DNA of 64,000 nt. Source: Streptomyces pseudovenezuelae (lineage in GTDB: Bacteria > Actinomycetota > Actinomycetes > Streptomycetales > Streptomycetaceae). The stretch spans positions 1 to 64,000 of the forward strand of contig NZ_JARXVH010000008.1 in NCBI RefSeq assembly GCF_029892565.1. Reading direction: 5' to 3'. Each line of letters opens with the position of its first letter. The first letter of the stretch is position 1. Positions 58,499-64,000 of this stretch are shown here, in pieces. Below the pieces are notes generated by a model. That model was not told the DNA's origin. It searched no databases and was given only the letters and a program-made list of their open reading frames with translations. Both the position numbers and the translations under genes were made by a program.

Positions 58499-58620
58499 TC
58501 ACTGAGGTTCACGTAACGCCTGGGGAAACTGAGGCCTCACCGATGAGGCCGCCAAGGCCTCACTGAGGCACAAGCAGCACACGGGTCTCCGTGACCCGTG
58601 GGATCTCAGTGAGGCTCACG
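58499..58620. repeat. Four copies of a TGAGG-centred repeat between LAL and sigma genes
   Basis: TCACTGAGGTTCACG (58499), AACTGAGGCCTCAC (58527), CTCACTGAGGCAC (58559) and CTCAGTGAGGCTCACG (58605) share a TGAGG core with a CAC at its right. They lie in the 211-base divergent region between the LAL gene (start 58473) and the sigma gene (start 58685). Clustered copies suggest binding sites for one of the local regulators. Confidence 0.6.
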
Positions 58621-58684
58621 GATGTCTCCGTGTCCGCGCTGTCGCAGGCTCGTCCCATCGGTCGGCGACAGATGGAGCCAGCTC

Positions 58685-59371
58685 ATGACCACGGCACACA
58701 TAGACGAGGCCCGCACCGCACGTACTTCCCCACCGCACCCGACCCGCTCCCCCGGGTCCGCGGAGCACAAGATGCGCATGATCTACGAGGTCAACAAGAA
58801 CTCCCTGATGCGCAGCCTGCTCGGCTGGACCCACGGGGACCAGCAGGCGGCAGAGGATCTCGTCCAGGAGACCATGCTGAGGGCCTGGCGCCATCTGGAC
58901 ATCCTGCCGGACGACCCGCGGTCGGTGCGTCCGTGGCTGCTGACGGTGTCACGTCGACTGGCCATCGATGTGCTGCGCGCCCGCGCGTCACGTCCCACCG
59001 AGGTCGAGGACGATCCGCTGGAGTCGATTCCGGTGACCGCGGAACCGTTGGAGCAGATCCTCGACCGGCAGGTGTTGCGCACGGCGCTGGCCGGACTGTC
59101 CGCCACCCACCAGGCCGTGCTGACGCAGGTCTACATCCTGCACCGGCCGGTCCGGCACGCGGCTCAGGTGCTCAACGTCCCGGAGGGCACCGTCAAGTCA
59201 CGCACCCACAATGCCCTGCGGGCGCTGCGCGAGGCGCTGGGCGACCGGAATGGCGCCAGGCTCCGTAACCGGACCAACCGAACCGCCCCGCGAGGCCACG
59301 CTCCGTCGGTCCAGGTCCACCGGCACCCGGGCCGGCGCCCGACACCCGTGCGCGTACACGCCGATCACTGA
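58685..59371 (+). CDS. ECF-type RNA polymerase sigma factor
   Basis: This 228-residue sigma-70 family protein has region 2 (about 40-105: LLGWTHGDQQAAEDLVQETMLRAWRHLD, then RPWLLTVSRRLAIDVLRAR) and region 4 (about 135-185: LRTALAGLSATHQAVLTQVYI, then AAQVLNVPEGTVKSRTHNALRALRE). ATG 58685 follows GGAG. A basic Arg/Pro/His-rich tail of about 40 residues after region 4 is unusual. No anti-sigma gene is adjacent; instead the gene is flanked by two LAL regulators, which may control it. Confidence 0.92.
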   Translation: MTTAHIDEARTARTSPPHPTRSPGSAEHKMRMIYEVNKNSLMRSLLGWTHGDQQAAEDLVQETMLRAWRHLDILPDDPRSVRPWLLTVSRRLAIDVLRARASRPTEVEDDPLESIPVTAEPLEQILDRQVLRTALAGLSATHQAVLTQVYILHRPVRHAAQVLNVPEGTVKSRTHNALRALREALGDRNGARLRNRTNRTAPRGHAPSVQVHRHPGRRPTPVRVHADH

Positions 59372-59390
59372 CCGGCGGGTGCGGAAGCGC

Positions 59391-62270
59391 TCACGCTCCC
59401 CCGTGCCGGACCTGCCGGGCGACCTCGCGGCGGGAGCTGATCTGGAGTTTGGTCAGGATGTGGGAGACATGGGTCTCCACCGTCCGGCGGGACAACAGCA
59501 GTTGACCGGCGATGTCTGGGTTGGAGAGGCCCTGGGCGACGAGTTCCGCGACGCGCCGCTCGGTGTCGGTCAGCGCCTGCCAACCGTTCTTGGGCCGCTG
59601 TCGCGTGCCCCGCACTCCCGGACGGACGCCGTAGGGCCGCAGCCGGGCGGTGACCCGTCGGGTGTCCCACGCCGCGCCCAACGCCGAGTACACGTCGAGC
59701 GCTTCGGCCAGTGTGGTGCGTGCCGCCGTCACATCGCCGCAGGCCGCCTGCACGACGGCCGCGTCCTCCAGGGCGTTGCCCAGCGCCGCCCGGCGCCCGG
59801 AGGCACGGTAGGAGGAGGCGGCGGCCAGCACCGGCGCCGGTTCGCCGGCCAGCAGCCCGCGGCACCAGTCGAGGTCCGCCTGCCGGGCCGCGTGCCTCTC
59901 GCCCGTCGCCGCGCACACCTGGGCGGCGGCCCGCAGGGTCGCCATGTCGCCGCACTCCTGCGCGGCCCTGACCAGGAGTGGCAGGCAGGCGCTCGGACCG
60001 ATCACGCGCTGCCCGGCATCCGGGGTCAGGCACGGCGCGAGCACCTCCACGACCCGCTCCGGGCGAGCGACGTGTTCGGCCTCCAAAGCCCACGCCCGCA
60101 CGATGGACGCGGAGTTGAGCGTCTGCTCGTCCAGGACTCGCCGGTCACCGAGCGCCGCCAACTGCCGGGAGGCCTCCTGCCAGTCGTCGCGATGACCGGC
60201 GATCAGAGCCCGTAACGCGTGCGCGGCGCAGGACATGCGGACCAACTCTGGTTCCTCTGTGGGCAGTTCGAGTGCCGTGAGCGCGTCGTTCCACCGGCCC
60301 TGGGTGTAGTGCAGTTCGGCGACCCGTGTTCGCAGCGCGACGACGGCACCGGGTCGGATGCTGGCGGCCCGCGCGGCCGAAGCGAGCGCCTCACGCGCCG
60401 TCGCCTCGGCTTCGGTGAAGCGGTCGAGTTCCGCGAGAACGGCCGAACGGTCGCCCTGCACCGTCAGCCCCAGGTCGAGCAGTTCGTCGTGCGCATCGGT
60501 GAGGGACAGAATCTCGTCCGTGACGGCGAGGGCCTCGGCGAAGTCGTCGGAGAGGGTGCGCACCACCGAGCGCGTGTACAGCGCCTGGGCCCTCGCGAGG
60601 GGGTCACCGAGTCGTTGCCCCTCCGCGTACGCCCGCTCGGCGGCCTGGCACGCCTCCTCCTGCCCGACCTGCCCGACCAGCCCGACCAGCGCTGTCGACC
60701 GCAGCGCCTCGTTGCGAACCCGCCACTGCGGTACGCCGGTTTCGGCGCCGCCTGCGTCGGCCGCGACGGCCAGGACCGTCGACGCCTCTTCGCGCCGGCC
60801 GGTGCGCAGCAGGGTTGAGCCGAGGAACCAGGCGGCCCGGCCTGCCCGTTCGGGGTCGGCGCCGCCGGCCATGACGGCACGGGACGTAGCCTCCGACTGC
60901 TGATCCCGGCCCAGTCGGAAGGTGACGGCGAGGTACTGGTCCTCGACGTCGGCGTGGCCCGGATCGGTGGTGTCGAGCCGCTCCAGCGCGTGGCCCAGCA
61001 GGTGCGCCGCGCTCTCGGGAGAACGGGCCGCCAGGGCACCCGCGTTCGCCGCGATCCAGCCCACCTCCCAGCCTTCGGGCTCCGCCAGCACCGGCAGCAC
61101 GAGCGGGGCGACGCGCTCCACCGGTGCCCCGGCGGCGATCAGAGCCTTCGCCGCGTGCTGGTGCAGGGCGGCGAGCAAGGCGGTGGGCGTCGACTCGTAG
61201 AGGGAGCGTCGTAAAAGTCCGTGCCGGAAGTGCAGTCGCTCGCCGCCGGCCTTCGCACCATCGGCCTCCACCACACCGGCGGCCATGGCCTCGTCGACCG
61301 CATCGACCAGGTCGGCGCGCGGGCGCCCCACCACCGTGGCGAGTTCGGCGACCGAGAAGTCCGGCCCCAGCAGGGCCGCCGTGCGCAGTACGGCGCGTGT
61401 CGGCGCCGAGAGGAAGTCCAGCCGGTCCGCGTTCACGTGCGGCGGGGACATCTCGGCGTCCCGCGGGGCATCGGCCACCAGTTCCACGCCGTCGGTCACC
61501 GTCCGCACCGCCTCCGAGCGGACGAGTGCCTCCAGTAACTCCCCTACGTACAGCGGGTTGCCGGCCGCCGACGCCAGCCGCCGCGAGAGCCGTGGCCCCG
61601 GTGCACCGCCCAGCCGCTCGGCCGCCAGCTTCGCCACCGCCGGCTGCGGCAAGCCGTCGAGCGGGATGAACGCCCCGCCGGACTCCCGCAGTTCGCGGCG
61701 CAGCGCGTCCAGTGCGGGCCGCACCGGCACCGGGCGGCAGGTCGCGACCAGCAGTAGGGGTAATCGGGCCGTCGCGCTGCACAGGCGACCCCACAGCAGC
61801 AGGCTCGCCTCGTCCGCCCAGTGCAGGTCCTCGACGGCGAGCACCACCGGGCCGGACGCGCACAACCGGTCGACCAGGCCGAGCAGTTGCTCGATCGCCG
61901 TCGTCACCGGATCTTCGGCAGCCGTCCGAACGCCCGGCGAGGTGGCGGCCACGGGGCTCCTCAGTACGTGTGTCGTCACCGCCCGCCGTGGACCCGTGGG
62001 TGACTCGTCCGGGCCCAAGCCCAGCGCTTGCGTCAGGGACGAGAGCGGGAAGCGCTGCGCCAGTTCGTCGCACCTCCCGCGCAGCACCCGGCACTTGGCC
62101 GTGTCCGCGCCGGTGAGGCCGGCCGACACGAGAGCGGACTTGCCGATCCCGGGCTCACCCTCGATCAGCACCGCACGCCCGCGTCCCGCGACTGCACCAG
62201 CCAACAGCTCGCCGATCAGGGCGAGTTCGGCGTCCCTGCCGACGAACGTCGTCGTCGATTGCACCGCCAT
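59391..62270 (-). CDS. LAL-type LuxR regulator with AAA ATPase domain (paralogue B)
   Basis: This 959-residue large LuxR-family regulator has Walker A EGEPGIGKSALV near residue 40, a VLAVEDLHWADEASLLLWGRL block, and the C-terminal helix-turn-helix (LTDTERRVAELVAQGLSNPDIAGQLLLSRRTVETHV pattern). Its end is nearly identical to paralogue A, so the two may share DNA targets. ATG 62270. It converges with the sigma gene with only 19 bases between stops. Confidence 0.92.
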   Translation of the reverse strand: MAVQSTTTFVGRDAELALIGELLAGAVAGRGRAVLIEGEPGIGKSALVSAGLTGADTAKCRVLRGRCDELAQRFPLSSLTQALGLGPDESPTGPRRAVTTHVLRSPVAATSPGVRTAAEDPVTTAIEQLLGLVDRLCASGPVVLAVEDLHWADEASLLLWGRLCSATARLPLLLVATCRPVPVRPALDALRRELRESGGAFIPLDGLPQPAVAKLAAERLGGAPGPRLSRRLASAAGNPLYVGELLEALVRSEAVRTVTDGVELVADAPRDAEMSPPHVNADRLDFLSAPTRAVLRTAALLGPDFSVAELATVVGRPRADLVDAVDEAMAAGVVEADGAKAGGERLHFRHGLLRRSLYESTPTALLAALHQHAAKALIAAGAPVERVAPLVLPVLAEPEGWEVGWIAANAGALAARSPESAAHLLGHALERLDTTDPGHADVEDQYLAVTFRLGRDQQSEATSRAVMAGGADPERAGRAAWFLGSTLLRTGRREEASTVLAVAADAGGAETGVPQWRVRNEALRSTALVGLVGQVGQEEACQAAERAYAEGQRLGDPLARAQALYTRSVVRTLSDDFAEALAVTDEILSLTDAHDELLDLGLTVQGDRSAVLAELDRFTEAEATAREALASAARAASIRPGAVVALRTRVAELHYTQGRWNDALTALELPTEEPELVRMSCAAHALRALIAGHRDDWQEASRQLAALGDRRVLDEQTLNSASIVRAWALEAEHVARPERVVEVLAPCLTPDAGQRVIGPSACLPLLVRAAQECGDMATLRAAAQVCAATGERHAARQADLDWCRGLLAGEPAPVLAAASSYRASGRRAALGNALEDAAVVQAACGDVTAARTTLAEALDVYSALGAAWDTRRVTARLRPYGVRPGVRGTRQRPKNGWQALTDTERRVAELVAQGLSNPDIAGQLLLSRRTVETHVSHILTKLQISSRREVARQVRHGGA

Positions 62271-62393
62271 GCGGGCATGGTAGCCATCACCGCCGAGTCA
62301 GCGGTTCCGCGAAAGTGAACCTTTGACGCTCCGCTTCCGTTTCACTGTCCGGCGCGCGGCCGCCCTCTCGCCGTGCAGGCCGGACCAGATGCC

Positions 62394-62702
62394 TCACAGG
62401 CCGCCGGTGATGCCCGACACGACCCCGGTGCGCCGCTCGGTGACGGTGTCGTGCGCGCCGTCGATGGCCTCCATGACGAGCCGGACCAGCCGCTCCGGCC
62501 GGTCGGGATCGATCACCGACAGGTCGATACGCAGGTCCACGACCCGGTTCTCGCCGGACACGGTCGCTGTGACCATGCCGTCCGAACTGCGGCCTGTGGT
62601 CTCGATGTTCCGCAGGTCGTACCGCGCGTCGATCACCGTGCCCCGCATCTGCCGGGCGCGGTCCGCGAGCGCGGCGAAATTGATCTGCTCATGGTCGGGC
62701 AT
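62394..62702 (-). CDS. YbaB/EbfC-like protein
   Basis: This 102-residue protein has an N-terminal helix, then the YbaB-type core MVTATVSGENRVVDLRIDL and RLVRLVMEAIDGAHDTV. YbaB proteins are small nucleoid-associated dimers; actinobacterial paralogues often sit near ESX or regulatory genes. Start ATG 62702. Function here is unknown. Confidence 0.75.
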   Translation of the reverse strand: MPDHEQINFAALADRARQMRGTVIDARYDLRNIETTGRSSDGMVTATVSGENRVVDLRIDLSVIDPDRPERLVRLVMEAIDGAHDTVTERRTGVVSGITGGL

Positions 62703-62751
62703 CCGGCCGTCTCCCGTCTCGGGGTGGTTGTTCCAACTAGAGATACGGATA

Positions 62752-62771
62752 CGAGGCCCGAACGGGTCTCG
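62752..62771. promoter_or_regulatory. Palindrome with CCCGAACGGG core
   Basis: CGAG-G-CCCGAACGGG-T-CTCG reads as an inverted repeat with one mismatched pair. Its core equals that of the palindrome at 55549. It lies in the 338-base divergent region 62703-63040 between the YbaB-like and response-regulator genes; the rest of that region is AT-rich and shows nothing else I can support. Confidence 0.45.
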
Positions 62772-63040
62772 CCGGCTTGGAGTCCTGCGAACGTACGGAT
62801 TCGGCGAATGCGGAGGAGGTCCGCGCCAATCCTCGTCAACAATGCGAGAAAGTACCCGGCATTTTGGTGGGTCTATATCAATTCGCCCGTAGAGCCACTG
62901 TCTTGAGTTACGTAAAGGGTCACAGACAGGTTCACGTGATTTCTTTCACCCAGACCGGGGCGGGGAAGGGGCCTGACGCGGAGACTACGTTCCTTGCTCA
63001 GGAACTGGAACTCACCGCAACTGAGAATGGCAGGAGCACT

Positions 63041-63727
63041 ATGTCCCCCCAGACTTCTCAGATCGCCGTTGTCGAGCAGCACAGCCTGGTGCGCCTAGGA
63101 CTGGAGACCCTGCTCTCCGGCAGCTCGATGCTGCGGGTGGTCGCGCTGGCGGCGGATCCCGCACAGCTGCCGGACCCCGCCGCGCAGCGCCTCGACGTCG
63201 TCGTCTACGGCGCTCCACCGCGGACCGGGCCGTCCCTTGCCAGGACCGTCGACGTGCTCACCCGCACCGGTCGAGTGCTGGTCGTCGCGGACTTCGCGGG
63301 CTGGCAGCCGGTGACCGACGCACTGCGTGCGGGGGCCTTCGGCTGCGTCAGCAAGCATGCGGAGGAAGAGGAGTTACTGCGCGCGGTCGAGACGGTCGCA
63401 CTGGGCGGCCTCCACGTGGCGCCGGGCCTCGCCGACCAGTTGCACAACGAGCTTCGGCAGCCTGCCGGTACCCCCGCGCCGGCGCTCGCGCACCGGGAGC
63501 GGGAGGCACTGCGTCTACTGGCCACGGGACTGACGCATGGTCAGATCGCCCGGCGCATGGGCCTGACGGAAGCCACGGTCAGCACCTACGTCAAGCGGAT
63601 CAGGAACAAGCTGAACGTCCGCAACAAGGCGGACCTCACCCGTAAGGCGATCGAGCTCGGCCTGCTCCAGGAGGAGCAGTTCCAGGGTTCCACCGCGCTC
63701 GCCTCCGGCTATTCGCCCGCAGCGTGA
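63041..63727 (+). CDS. Atypical NarL/LuxR-type response regulator
   Basis: This 228-residue protein has a receiver-like domain (about 1-120) and a C-terminal LuxR helix-turn-helix (HREREALRLLATGLTHGQIARRMGLTEATVSTYV pattern, about 150-205). The phospho-acceptor Asp expected after the third strand is replaced (LDVVVYGAPP), and the acidic pair at the start is reduced to one Glu (VVEQHS). It is therefore probably not phosphorylated and may respond to a small molecule, as in the JadR1 type. No histidine kinase gene is adjacent. ATG 63041 follows CAGGAG. Confidence 0.88.
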   Translation: MSPQTSQIAVVEQHSLVRLGLETLLSGSSMLRVVALAADPAQLPDPAAQRLDVVVYGAPPRTGPSLARTVDVLTRTGRVLVVADFAGWQPVTDALRAGAFGCVSKHAEEEELLRAVETVALGGLHVAPGLADQLHNELRQPAGTPAPALAHREREALRLLATGLTHGQIARRMGLTEATVSTYVKRIRNKLNVRNKADLTRKAIELGLLQEEQFQGSTALASGYSPAA

Positions 63728-63764
63728 TGGCCGGCGAGATCGGATCTCTTCTTGGGGACGCCCA

Positions 63765-64000
63765 CTACCACTGATAGGGCAGGTACTTCCCGTCGAGAGT
63801 GACGACGACCCTGTCGCCCGCGGGGTCAGGAACGCGCTGGACGTCGAGCCGGAAGTTGATCGCGCTCATGATGCCGTCGCCGCACTGCTCGTGGATCAGT
63901 TCCTTGATGGTCGGGCCGTATACCTGGATGACCTCGTAGAGGCGGTAGATCGTGGGGTCCACGGGGACGGCCGCGTCCAACGCGCCCCGGGTCGGCTGGA
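63765..64000 (-). CDS. cynS: Cyanate lyase (cyanase), C-terminal part
   Basis: The last ~78 residues match cyanase, which converts cyanate and bicarbonate to ammonia and CO2. YRLYEVIQVYGPTIKELIHE carries the catalytic Arg and Glu, and GDGIMSAINF carries the catalytic Ser. It ends in TLDGKYLPYQW as in the family. The gene's start lies beyond the right edge, and the internal Met at 63980 is not the start. Cyanase usually assembles as a decamer. Confidence 0.93.
   Translation of the reverse strand, partial: QPTRGALDAAVPVDPTIYRLYEVIQVYGPTIKELIHEQCGDGIMSAINFRLDVQRVPDPAGDRVVVTLDGKYLPYQW

Noticed and set aside
1..64000. tRNA or rRNA genes, phage attachment sites
   Set aside because: I saw no cloverleaf with a T-loop sequence, no rRNA segment and no integrase or att-like direct repeats. 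A tRNA search program would be needed to exclude them fully.

Overview
The window is high-GC actinobacterial DNA, almost certainly a Streptomyces chromosome. The signs are near-uniform G/C at third codon positions, many GTG starts, rare TTA (bldA-type) codons placed in a pathway regulator and its target gene, a c-di-AMP (ydaO-type) riboswitch ahead of a cell-wall protein, several large ATP-binding LuxR (LAL) regulators, and catabolic genes each with its own small regulator.

Positions 1 to about 24,800 are the right-hand part of a nonribosomal peptide cluster; the NRPS runs off the left edge. The genes are: an NRPS (C-A-T-C..., A-domain code read as DAWTIAAVC, Phe-like) and its MbtH partner; a ketosynthase III, discrete acyl carrier protein and FabF-type ketosynthase operon with a luciferase-like monooxygenase; a StrR/ParB-type activator; prephenate dehydrogenase; the full 3,5-dihydroxyphenylglycine set dpgA-D (dpgD carries a frameshift); the 4-hydroxyphenylglycine set with Hmo and HpgT fused in one polypeptide after HmaS; a CmlA-type di-iron beta-hydroxylase; an alpha/beta hydrolase; an ABC exporter; and a SyrP/TauD-type hydroxylase. 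Each of the three divergent promoter regions (4044-4469, 9196-9984, 20395-20881) contains one copy of GTTCAACTG-N11-CAGTTGAAC or a one-mismatch variant. One activator could therefore switch on all six transcripts. The predicted product is an acylated, Hpg- and Dpg-rich peptide with beta-hydroxylated residues. I cannot name it, because the rest of the assembly line lies outside the window.

Positions 24,800 to 25,330 look like a recombination scar with decayed reading frames and form the probable right border. From there to about 48 kb come ordinary accessory genes: a FUSC-family membrane protein with a divergent Lrp/AsnC regulator, an FAD oxidoreductase, a LAL regulator, a secreted GH127 enzyme with an inserted LamG domain, a LysR-like effector-domain protein with DUF5997, a ydaO riboswitch with an NlpC/P60 protein that lacks its catalytic Cys, TetR plus SGNH hydrolase, LuxR and LysR regulators, EamA and MFS transporters, a sugar kinase/class II aldolase pair with a divergent TetR gene, AhpD and a small secreted protein.

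Positions about 50.3 to 62.3 kb hold a second, smaller and unassigned set: an SnoaL/NTF2-fold protein, DMT transporter and Glu/Leu-type dehydrogenase operon, an O-methyltransferase, a P450, and two paralogous LAL regulators flanking an ECF sigma factor. The control regions beside the dehydrogenase/methyltransferase and beside the P450 share a 21-bp sequence. A YbaB-like gene, an atypical response regulator and a partial cyanate lyase gene close the window.
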